Below are positions 21,253-28,694 of a stretch of DNA of 64,000 nucleotides, one piece after another. A program made the translations under genes and the position numbers. A model generated the notes under the pieces. That model was not told the DNA's origin. It did not search any database and saw nothing but the letters and a program-made list of their open reading frames with translations. The stretch covers positions 62,001 through 126,000 of the forward strand of contig AP024889.1 in NCBI GenBank assembly GCA_024347015.1. The letters are read 5' to 3'. This stretch comes from Vibrio pectenicida. GTDB lineage: Bacteria > Pseudomonadota > Gammaproteobacteria > Enterobacterales > Vibrionaceae. Position 1 is the first letter of the stretch. Each line of letters begins with the position of its first letter.

Positions 21253-22017
21253 GTGAAAAAAGTGATTCCGCTGAGTTTAGCTCTATTTATGGTGTTTTTG
21301 ATTAGTGCTGTAGTACACGTGCCAGCTCAGGTTGTACTGAATTATTTACCCTTACCTTCACAACTTGGGTTAAGTGGGGTATCTGGCAGCTTGTGGGACG
21401 GTCGCGCCGCTGGTGTTAAGTGGCAAGAGAATAACTTTGGTGCGATCAATTGGCAGTTAGCACCACTCAAATTTTTGACCGGAAAAGTTGAGGCTCAGGT
21501 ACGCTTTGGCCGCGGTAGCGATATGCAGATTACCGGTAGAGGTACTGTTGGTATGAGCACTTTAGGTCCGTATGCATATAATTTAATTGTTTCCCTTCCT
21601 GTTGCAAAGGTTCTGGAGGCTGCTCCACCATTACCAATTCCGGTCGAATTCACTGGTCAGGTGGAGCTGAGTATTAAGTCTATGATCTATGATGCACCTT
21701 ATTGTCAATCAGGCACGGGGTCATTAGTTTGGAATACGGATAAAATCATAACGCCTCTAGATGAATTGGCTTTAGGTCCAGTGGTTGCCAATTTTGCATG
21801 TCAAAATAGTGAAATCACGCTAAACGCGGAACAGAGAAGTCAGCATGTAAGTAGTGCGGCTGATGTCGTGTTGAGTCCTAATCGTACATACCAAGCATCG
21901 GCATGGTTTAAGCCAGGGAGTAATTTTCCTCAAGCTTTTTCTGAACAACTAAGATGGCTACCTGAACCTGATGGACAAGGTCGTTACCAGTTTACTTATC
22001 AAGGTCGCTTGAATTAA
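21253..22017 (+). CDS. gspN: Type II secretion protein GspN
   Basis: Last gene of the type II secretion operon. 254 residues, with an N-terminal membrane anchor (IPLSLALFMVFLISAVVHV). The block SGVSGSLWDGRAAGVKW is typical of GspN. Its role is accessory in most systems. It starts at GTG six bases after the gspM stop codon. Confidence 0.92.
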   Translation: MKKVIPLSLALFMVFLISAVVHVPAQVVLNYLPLPSQLGLSGVSGSLWDGRAAGVKWQENNFGAINWQLAPLKFLTGKVEAQVRFGRGSDMQITGRGTVGMSTLGPYAYNLIVSLPVAKVLEAAPPLPIPVEFTGQVELSIKSMIYDAPYCQSGTGSLVWNTDKIITPLDELALGPVVANFACQNSEITLNAEQRSQHVSSAADVVLSPNRTYQASAWFKPGSNFPQAFSEQLRWLPEPDGQGRYQFTYQGRLN

Positions 22018-22040
22018 AGACACTCATAGTTTTGCTTGAT

Positions 22041-22078
22041 TATTTACCACAAATGCTGAATGACCTCTGTGGTAAATA
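22041..22078. terminator. Inverted repeat between gspN and envZ
   Basis: Perfect 11-base arms (TATTTACCACA and TGTGGTAAATA) separated by 16 bases lie between the convergent ends of gspN and envZ. No long T-run follows on either strand, so this is only a probable bidirectional transcription boundary. Confidence 0.5.
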
Positions 22079-22084
22079 TCCATA

Positions 22085-23416
22085 CTAGTATGTAGAAATG
22101 TTCAAATCAGCTTTAGTGGTCGGAAAGCTGATTTGAGCTCTAAGCCCACCAACACTACGGTTATTGATAGTTACGCATCCTTGATGTTGATTGGCAATAC
22201 GTTTAACTATTGCCAGACCTAGCCCCGTACCTTCACTACCACGTGCAGTGTCGCCTCGAGTGAAAGGCTCGAACAGTTTTCCTATCTGGTCATCTTCAAT
22301 ACCTGGGCCATTATCCTCAACACAAATCCACACTAGTTTGCGGTCGGCAGTGACGCCTGTGCTGATTTTAATCCAGTCGTCACCATAACGGATTGCATTA
22401 ATCACCAAGTTAGTAAGTGCTCGCTTTATAGCTATGGGATTGCCACGAGTTTGCTTGAGAGGTTCATGGTAGTCGGTTTCAATTTTCACTTCATACCCAC
22501 CTTCAGCCGATGCGACTTCATTGGCTATTTCATTGAGGTTTACCGAGACGAAGGTACCCCTGTCGGCGGGTTTTAGGTAGTCCATAAATTGGCTGATTAT
22601 TTGGTTGCATTCTTCTGTGTCGCTAATGATACTCTCTGCAAGATAATTGTCTTGTGGGGACATCATTTCGGTCGCAAGGCGGATGCGTGTTAACGGGGTT
22701 CTCAAGTCGTGACTGATGCCCGCCATTAGAAGTGTGCGATCTTCTTCAAGAGCTTGAATCCCTTTAGCCATTCGATTGAATGCTATGGTAACCGCGCGAA
22801 TTTCTGAAGCTCCTTTTATAGGTAAAGGCGGTGGTATATTTCCTTGCCCCACGCCTTTAGCGGCCTTTTCCAAGGTTATTAGTGGTCTGTTCTGTAAGCG
22901 GACAACCACCCAGCCACCGGCTACAATTAGCACCACCATGATTAAGCTATTACGAAATAGTGGCGCAAAGTCTTTTTCTTGTAACTCAGATAGTGGAATA
23001 CGCAGTAAAGAACCAGGTAAGGAATCAATTTTTAACCACAGTACGTAGCTATCGGGGCCGAGCGTCATACGTACATCAGTTTGAGAGCCTAACTCTTTGC
23101 TCATTTCTTCGCTCATCAGGTCAATATTCATACCTTGATAGTATTCGCTTGCGATTGGACTATCTTCACTGTGAATAGTGACACCGAGCTGTTCAAGCAC
23201 CCTTCTGCGCAATGGGGCATCCATTTGAAGTTCGTGCTCTGCATTTTCTGAGTCATTCAGCATAAGACTTATTTCATGACTGAGTATCTTATTAAACTGT
23301 TGTAGGCTAGGCATTAAAGCGTAATTGAATACAGCGTAATAGGAGTAAATCTGGCTGGCGATAAGTAAGGTAAAAAAAATAAATATCGATTGGGTAAATG
23401 AACTCGTAATACGCAT
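22085..23416 (-). CDS. envZ: Osmosensor histidine kinase EnvZ
   Basis: Inner-membrane sensor kinase/phosphatase for OmpR. Two membrane segments (about residues 8-30 and 150-170) flank a periplasmic domain. They are followed by HAMP, the dimerisation/phosphoacceptor motif [12 protein letters not shown] (phospho-His near residue 236) and the ATPase domain ([28 protein letters not shown]). The ATG at 23416 is favoured over a TTG at 23440 because AAGG lies eight bases upstream and other EnvZ proteins begin close to the membrane helix. It follows ompR by 70 bases. Confidence 0.94.
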   Translation of the reverse strand: MRITSSFTQSIFIFFTLLIASQIYSYYAVFNYALMPSLQQFNKILSHEISLMLNDSENAEHELQMDAPLRRRVLEQLGVTIHSEDSPIASEYYQGMNIDLMSEEMSKELGSQTDVRMTLGPDSYVLWLKIDSLPGSLLRIPLSELQEKDFAPLFRNSLIMVVLIVAGGWVVVRLQNRPLITLEKAAKGVGQGNIPPPLPIKGASEIRAVTIAFNRMAKGIQALEEDRTLLMAGISHDLRTPLTRIRLATEMMSPQDNYLAESIISDTEECNQIISQFMDYLKPADRGTFVSVNLNEIANEVASAEGGYEVKIETDYHEPLKQTRGNPIAIKRALTNLVINAIRYGDDWIKISTGVTADRKLVWICVEDNGPGIEDDQIGKLFEPFTRGDTARGSEGTGLGLAIVKRIANQHQGCVTINNRSVGGLRAQISFPTTKADLNISTY

Positions 23417-23486
23417 GCCAGTAGCCTTAGTCGCAATCAATCAAAGGAATGTGAGATTTAGGCTCGCATTCTTACCGGATTAACCA

Positions 23487-24206
23487 TTATGCCTCTTTAC
23501 CATCGGGAACAAAAACATAGCCTAATCCCCAGACAGTTTGTATATAGCGCGGCTTGCTCGGATCGATTTCAAGCATACGACGTAGGCGTGATATTTGCAC
23601 ATCAATTGAGCGCTCCATCGCAGAGTATTCACGACCTCTTGCCATATTCATCAGCTTGTCACGGGACATAGGCTCTCTGGCGTTTGTCACCAGTGCCTTG
23701 AGTACTGCGAATTCGCCGGAAGTCAGGGGCATGGTTTCATCACCTCTGAACATTTCACGTGTACCCAGGTTGAGGCTAAACTCCCCAAACTCCACGATGG
23801 ATTCTTCAGCACTAGGGGCGCCGGGAAGTTCAATCGTCTGACGGCGTAATACTGCTTTAATGCGAGCGAGTAATTCGCGTGGGTTAAATGGCTTTGGTAA
23901 ATAGTCATCTGCGCCGACCTCTAAGCCGACAATACGGTCTACTTCATCACCTTTGGCAGTTAACATTAAAATGGGAAGGATATTGTTAGCGTTACGAAGC
24001 CGGCGACATATTGATAACCCGTCTTCCCCAGGTAACATTAAATCCAGTACCATTAAATGAAAATTTTCACGGGTTAATAGCCGGTCCATCTGTTCACTAT
24101 TGGCGACACTACGAACTTGGAACCCTTGCTCAGACAAGTAACGCTCTAGTAGTGCTCGCAAGCGTGCATCGTCATCAACGACTAAAATTTTGTGCTTTTC
24201 TTGCAT
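23487..24206 (-). CDS. ompR: Response regulator OmpR
   Basis: DNA-binding response regulator controlled by EnvZ. Receiver domain (about residues 5-120) with the acidic pocket VVDDD, phospho-Asp 55 (in VLDLMLPGEDG) and the lysine in YLPKPFNP. The C-terminal winged helix (about 135-235) contains the expected RDKLMNMARGREYSAMERSID. 239 residues, standard. Transcribed divergently from the broken greB, with 177 bases between. Confidence 0.97.
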   Translation of the reverse strand: MQEKHKILVVDDDARLRALLERYLSEQGFQVRSVANSEQMDRLLTRENFHLMVLDLMLPGEDGLSICRRLRNANNILPILMLTAKGDEVDRIVGLEVGADDYLPKPFNPRELLARIKAVLRRQTIELPGAPSAEESIVEFGEFSLNLGTREMFRGDETMPLTSGEFAVLKALVTNAREPMSRDKLMNMARGREYSAMERSIDVQISRLRRMLEIDPSKPRYIQTVWGLGYVFVPDGKEA

Positions 24207-24383
24207 AAAATAATTCCACCTATTTGTAACCAGTGCTCAGGATAAGATGCTATTAGGCTCTATCCTGAATAAAATGTAACACTCTTCTGTAAAAAGTAGT
24301 CAAAAGAATTGTTAACGATTATTACCTTTTTATCCCTTTTTAGCTAATGTATACGCCATGCTCAATTTAGTAGTACCTAACTT

Positions 24384-24542
24384 ATGAAAACAAACTTGAT
24401 CACGCGTGAAGGCTTCCAACGATTAAAAAAAGAACTCGACTATTTATGGAGAGAGGAGCGTCCTGAGGTGACTAAGAAAGTAACTTGGGCGGCAAGCTTA
24501 GGCGATCGCTCAGAAAATGCGGATTCTGAGATAGAAGTATAA
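24384..24542 (+). pseudogene. greB: greB 5' fragment, interrupted by the island
   Basis: Encodes the first 47 residues of the transcript cleavage factor GreB (from [16 protein letters not shown] to GDRSENAD), then five foreign codons and a stop. The break falls just after the acidic tip of the coiled-coil (D41 and E44), the residues that act in the RNA polymerase active centre. Bases up to 24524 are host sequence. The matching 3' part lies at 49048-49401; joining them restores the frame exactly. The fragment retains the native start region downstream of the ompR-greB intergenic space and could still be translated to a 52-residue peptide. Confidence 0.95.
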
Positions 24543-24553
24543 AAATTATACTA

Positions 24554-24601
24554 AATATCACTAAGGTACTGATAAAATGTTACTTATAAATAGTATGAGT
24601 A
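24554..24601 (+). repeat. Left-end short repeats of the island
   Basis: Contains AATATCACTA (24554-24563), which reappears at the right junction (49046-49055), and the 13-mer AATAGTATGAGTA (24589-24601), which reappears at 49020-49032. Just after it, two copies of GTACTATT and an imperfect inverted GTATGA/TCATAC pair follow up to about 24625. These may be recombinase arm sites; that function is inference. Confidence 0.5.
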
Positions 24602-24662
24602 CTATTGGTATGTACTATTCATACTTCAACAAAAACACAATTAGCAACTGCCAAGATACGAC

Positions 24663-24682
24663 AGAGTCGCTTGGTGATCACA
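24663..24682 (+). repeat. Copy 1 of a dispersed, diverged repeat
   Basis: This 20-base stretch matches 34174-34193 with one mismatch (core CGCTTGGTGATCAC) and is the best-preserved part of about 95 diverged but alignable bases. One frame encodes RQSRLVIT here and RQNRLVIT in the other copy, so both may be remnants of the 3' end of the same transposase or other gene. Confidence 0.6.
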
Positions 24683-24784
24683 GAACAACGCTTCACACTT
24701 TTTGAGCCATCGTGACCAACTCAAACGTGGACAGAAACGCGTTAGTGATTTTAGTTATTTCGCATAAATCGTATAAGCTGGCAT

Positions 24785-25591
24785 ATGGCACACCTTGAGG
24801 AGCATAATAAATACTTGAGCGCAAGGCTACAGACAAAAAGTAGCTTTGTGATATCATTTATGCATGAGTTAACCAATAAAGCTGCTGAAGGTGCAATGGG
24901 ACTAGAGATTGATATTAAATCATTTGTTTTAAACTATTTACTTGAAAAACAAATGGTTAAATCAGACAGCTTGGTCATTAACGAGTTTACATACGGCACT
25001 TTTTCAAGACGTGTTGATTTAGCTTTCATTAAGAATAATGAGATTTATGGTATTGAAATTAAGAGTGAATTTGACACATTGAATCGCCTTGATGGTCAAG
25101 TAAAAGAATATCTAAAAGTGTTCGATAAAGTCATTGTGGTCGTAGCTACAAAACACTTGGCTCACGCCTTGGAGCTTCTACCTGAGTCTGTTGCTCTATG
25201 GGAGTTCAATGGGAGAAGGTTGAAGGTTGTACGCCGAGGTAAAAAGGTAAAAATAAAAGATAAATCGATCTTTATAGACCTTATGAGAGTTGCTGATTTA
25301 ATTAAAGTTTCTAATGGCTTTGGTTTGAACTATGAGACAAAAAGCAGGCACGAACTGTCAAAGGTTGTTTCTGATCTACCTACAACTAAATTGAGAGACG
25401 CTGCATTTAAAGCACTTTTCCGTCGTTACTCTGATGGGGTAAGTCTGTTTTTCAACAATGTGAAACACAGAAAAGTTAAAAATAGTGATTTATCAACCTT
25501 ATCTCTCAACCCAAAAGAGCCCTCTAGTCGAGATTTATCTGACATTCTTGAAGACTTAAACAAGAATCTATTTGAATTGCCTCTAAGCTAG
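24785..25591 (+). CDS. sce7726 family protein, PD-(D/E)XK nuclease-like
   Basis: A 268-residue protein whose N-terminal half shows a restriction-endonuclease-like core: RRVDLAFI (Asp), GIEIKSEFD (Glu-X-Lys), then a Gln in LDGQVKEY, followed by VIVVVATKH. This matches the sce7726 family as I remember it. The function is unknown; such proteins are often met in defence islands beside beta-family proteins, as here. It is convergent with the next gene (24 bases between stops). The start region has no strong ribosome site; ATG at 24785 gives the family's usual N-terminus. Nuclease activity is inference from the motif. Confidence 0.7.
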   Translation: MAHLEEHNKYLSARLQTKSSFVISFMHELTNKAAEGAMGLEIDIKSFVLNYLLEKQMVKSDSLVINEFTYGTFSRRVDLAFIKNNEIYGIEIKSEFDTLNRLDGQVKEYLKVFDKVIVVVATKHLAHALELLPESVALWEFNGRRLKVVRRGKKVKIKDKSIFIDLMRVADLIKVSNGFGLNYETKSRHELSKVVSDLPTTKLRDAAFKALFRRYSDGVSLFFNNVKHRKVKNSDLSTLSLNPKEPSSRDLSDILEDLNKNLFELPLS

Positions 25592-25615
25592 TCCTGCCTA
25601 ATTCCATAGTTAAAA

Positions 25616-26740
25616 CTAGTCTTCCCAATCTTCCTCAGTATCAAGTGCGTCAAAGTCAGACAAGTAATGCAGTTGTTGGTACAGGTGAATATTAATCCTA
25701 ACTGCAGTAGCTCTATTTGCAGAAGTTATACAGTACTCATTGCGAAACTCTACAGTTTTTTCAATCATTTGTACTCCCCACAATCGTAGACTCGGATTCC
25801 AGTAATCACTTTCTACAATTTCTGTAGCAGCGTCTTTGTAAAGGGTGTGTTTTTCTAGTTCTGTTACATTACTGGAGTCTTGAAACTCTTTCCGTACATA
25901 TCGCCAATCGTTTCTAAGAGGGTAATCTATTCTTGCAGGCGGAATACCTCCACCGCCATTTGTCTTGTTTGCTCTAGCACTCCCTCGGTCAGAGTAAATA
26001 ACCCTAACTCCTTCACACAATTTACAAACTGCCGTGTGTAACTGCCTTTCATAGATCGGTAACTCACCTCTATATGAGCCACTAAAGCTTGAGGGAAACG
26101 AGGATGCAGAGGTTGCGAATACCGCATGTGGAAGCAACTTGCTGAGTCTCGAAACCAACATTCCATATTGTTCGCTCTGAAGAACATCACTGCGCATGAT
26201 ATCTTCAAAATCCAGCAAAATTAGTAAATCCTTATCTGTATGTTCGATAAGGGATCTGAGAATGGTGTTAATTCTATCTGTGGGATCTTTTTTAATTTTT
26301 AGACGTACAACCAACCCACGAGCTAAATCCGATAGTGATTTAATTTGTTTGCCTATTTGTTCAACATCATGGGTCTGCAAAGTGGGGATGACAACATCAT
26401 CTAACTCTTTAATGTAATGAACCCATTTTTCATAACCATTTGTTGGATCAAGTAGTTCATGCACTTCTTTGAATACTGCTCTTTGACCATCAGGATCAGC
26501 TAAGTATTTTTTATTATTAAAGACAAAATCGCTGTCAATATCAGCAATCCATGGGCGTGACCCTATAGACACTCCAATTCTAGAAATTGTTTTATCAAGA
26601 GTTTTAGAACCTACCCAGCCCTTTAGTGGAAATATCGGCAACAAGAGATTCTTATCTTTATCTGATAACTTCTCAAGTGCGCTCATTTCTGCTGTGCTAA
26701 TAGCTAGTATAGGAAGGTAATTATACGCTTTGTCTATCAT
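25616..26740 (-). CDS. Beta-family protein (PF14350-like)
   Basis: A 374-residue protein that begins near MIDKAYNYLPILAIS and continues with a region typical of the phage-related 'beta protein' family, including LLILLDFEDI and LRLWGVQMIEKTVE. No biochemical function is established for the family. I use the ATG at 26740, because family members start a few residues before the Y-x-P-I-L motif; a GTG at 26758 would overlap the preceding metallopeptidase gene by 11 bases. Together with the next two upstream genes it forms a probable three-gene operon of defence type; the role is inference. Confidence 0.65.
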   Translation of the reverse strand: MIDKAYNYLPILAISTAEMSALEKLSDKDKNLLLPIFPLKGWVGSKTLDKTISRIGVSIGSRPWIADIDSDFVFNNKKYLADPDGQRAVFKEVHELLDPTNGYEKWVHYIKELDDVVIPTLQTHDVEQIGKQIKSLSDLARGLVVRLKIKKDPTDRINTILRSLIEHTDKDLLILLDFEDIMRSDVLQSEQYGMLVSRLSKLLPHAVFATSASSFPSSFSGSYRGELPIYERQLHTAVCKLCEGVRVIYSDRGSARANKTNGGGGIPPARIDYPLRNDWRYVRKEFQDSSNVTELEKHTLYKDAATEIVESDYWNPSLRLWGVQMIEKTVEFRNEYCITSANRATAVRINIHLYQQLHYLSDFDALDTEEDWED

Positions 26741-26747
26741 TAGATTC

Positions 26748-27245
26748 TTACTCAACACCTAGCCTGATCTTTAATGCAGTCTTCGATACTTCCAAACTGT
26801 CAGCAACAACTTCATAAAGTCGTTCACCTTTATACTCTTTGGAATTCTCGTCCATGAGAGGCTGTACAATTTCCATGGGCATTAGAATATCAGCAGCTAG
26901 TGCATCTGCTTCGCGTTCAATCCGGTTTGATAAATGTGAGCGGTATAAGGGTGTATCTTGAATGCCATCACTTAGATACTGACGATGGAGAAGGAAGTGA
27001 GCTATTTCATGGGCTATTGTATAACGTTGTCTTGCCTTTACATCATGGCTGTTTACACGGACCGTTACAATTCCATCTACTTCTTTAATTTCGCCAGCTA
27101 GGTTTCCTTCTAGTGTTGCTTTCTTTAATACAATGCCAAAGCTTTTCGCTAACTTACCAACTGCAATGGGGTAACTACCATGGGAGTCCAAAATTACTTT
27201 TCTTTGGTTTTCTGTAATTTTCTTCCACTCTAATGACTTTGTCAT
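26748..27245 (-). CDS. ImmA/IrrE family metallopeptidase
   Basis: A 165-residue zinc peptidase of the ImmA/IrrE (COG2856) family. The zinc motif HEIAHFLLH and the downstream glutamate in EREADALAADILMP, the third ligand, are intact. Members of this family cleave transcriptional repressors or antitoxins; here the target is unknown. It lies between a membrane protein and the beta-family protein on the same strand, with spacings of 12 and 7 bases, so the three are probably one operon. Confidence 0.85.
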   Translation of the reverse strand: MTKSLEWKKITENQRKVILDSHGSYPIAVGKLAKSFGIVLKKATLEGNLAGEIKEVDGIVTVRVNSHDVKARQRYTIAHEIAHFLLHRQYLSDGIQDTPLYRSHLSNRIEREADALAADILMPMEIVQPLMDENSKEYKGERLYEVVADSLEVSKTALKIRLGVE

Positions 27246-27257
27246 GTGTTTTACCTT

Positions 27258-28031
27258 CTATCTTTTGTCACCATCGAAGTTTTCATCACTTTCAGTACCA
27301 TCAAACTCTGACTCGTCAAAATCTAACTCACTAAGTAGTTCTTCTGTACGCTTTTTCTCGCTGTTGTTTGGGTCATTTCGCAGAATCATATCCACAGCAT
27401 CCTGCAAGGTATTTTGCAACTCCCCGTCTTTTATCAGCTTTTCAAGTTCACTCTTTGCTACGCTATTAATCATCTCTTCCATTGTTTGTTTTGCCACAGA
27501 TTTGGCTTCTTTAGATGCGCTAGTTTTTGTCAGCTCTCTAATCTCTCCATACCCCCAGAAAGCAAGACCTGCAATCACCAAACCAACAATTGTTAGTAAT
27601 ACTGCTACGCACGTAATAGCAACAGCAGCCATATCGGCGTAAGTAAAGTAGTCGTCTTTGTCTGACATCGAATTCAGAGATGACTCAATAGACTCCAATC
27701 GGAGTTCTAATCGAGTTTCTTGCTTGGGTTGCGCTTTCTCTAAGATGACTGATCCCAATGACTTTTCTAGTAACTCTACACTAACTTTCTGGGCATATTT
27801 TTCTTCATTGCTTTGCTGCTTCTCGATTAGCAGCTTAATTGTTTTTTCCTGTTTACTTAAAGTTGCTTTGATCTCGGCTAATTCACTTACTGCGATAGAT
27901 ACTGAACTATTTTGATGAGAATCTATCTCTGTCGTTGATTCGCTAGCGTTTGAAACTATAGAGAATACAGCAATGAATATCCCCAAAAGGGCTTCTCGTA
28001 CTAATTTGAGTTGTTTATAGTTAATTGACAA
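27258..28031 (-). CDS. Coiled-coil membrane protein, unknown
   Basis: 257 residues, not recognised. An N-terminal hydrophobic segment (ALLGIFIAVFSIVSNAS) looks like a signal peptide or anchor. It is followed by a region with heptad-like spacing (about 50-125), a strong membrane segment (about 133-160; VAITCVAVLLTIVGLVIAG) and an acidic C-terminal tail. The reading frame opens at a TTG (28031) with no clear ribosome site, so the true start may differ. First gene of the probable operon with the ImmA/IrrE and beta-family genes; a membrane-bound effector or sensor is a reasonable guess. Confidence 0.6.
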   Translation of the reverse strand: MSINYKQLKLVREALLGIFIAVFSIVSNASESTTEIDSHQNSSVSIAVSELAEIKATLSKQEKTIKLLIEKQQSNEEKYAQKVSVELLEKSLGSVILEKAQPKQETRLELRLESIESSLNSMSDKDDYFTYADMAAVAITCVAVLLTIVGLVIAGLAFWGYGEIRELTKTSASKEAKSVAKQTMEEMINSVAKSELEKLIKDGELQNTLQDAVDMILRNDPNNSEKKRTEELLSELDFDESEFDGTESDENFDGDKR

Positions 28032-28694
28032 AGTCCAGTCACTCTAAGCCATTATTTGATAAGATTACTCCGCATATCAGTTACTATCGAATCGAGAGGA
28101 TACTTGTTGAGCAACTCCACTTGTTACACATTTATAAATCAATAAGATGTAGTTAATGGCTAAATCTATAATGTGTGAGTTTTTCATCTCTACGAGGTAC
28201 GATTCTCAACAATACTTAGGTTTGTACGAGGGCAATTGATGCGCACTGTTATAAATAATGTGTAATATCAACGGTTGCTGAGCAACCAGTAAGCCCAAAA
28301 CAATCTTACAATACTCAATCAGGAGCATATTGATTTATTACAAAAATTTAGTCAAATGTACATCTTCAGGACTGTGATAGCCATTAACTCTAAATCGAAA
28401 AGGGGCGAAACCACGACCAAGATACAAAACGAACCCAACCCACACTGCAAACCCCATCACAAAACCACAATTATTTGCTGAAGGTAGAAACCGTCACTTT
28501 CACTATCCTTGCGGTCTCCTTAAATAATCTTCTAAGCAAATACACTATTGAATCAGTCACTTTATCAGCCTCTTTTATCATTCACCGAGTGGTTTAGCGC
28601 AGTGATGATTTCCATATAACTTGTTACAGTTCAGCTATTTAATATGCATGTAGATTGATTACCCGCAGTGGTTGGGTCACAAGAGTGAAGCTGT
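28032..28694. other. Long intergenic region before vgrG
   Basis: 663 bases without a recognised gene. It contains a perfect 15-base palindrome (GGTTGCT-G-AGCAACC, 28273-28287) and one small minus-strand frame (28338-28457, listed separately). Composition is AT-rich, unlike the adjacent vgrG. It should hold the promoter of vgrG, but no clear consensus stands out. Confidence 0.5.
28338..28457 (-). CDS. Possible 39-residue membrane peptide
   Basis: A short frame starting at an ATG (28457) that encodes a hydrophobic start (MGFAVWVGFVLYLG) followed by a basic segment (RGFAPFRFRVNGYH) and a polar end. It looks protein-like rather than random, but no ribosome site is visible and I recognise no family. 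It could be a remnant of a longer gene. Confidence 0.3.
   Translation of the reverse strand: MGFAVWVGFVLYLGRGFAPFRFRVNGYHSPEDVHLTKFL

Noticed and set aside
28273..28287. Terminator at the GGTTGCT palindrome
   Set aside because: One-base centre and no T-run on either side; more likely a protein site or chance.
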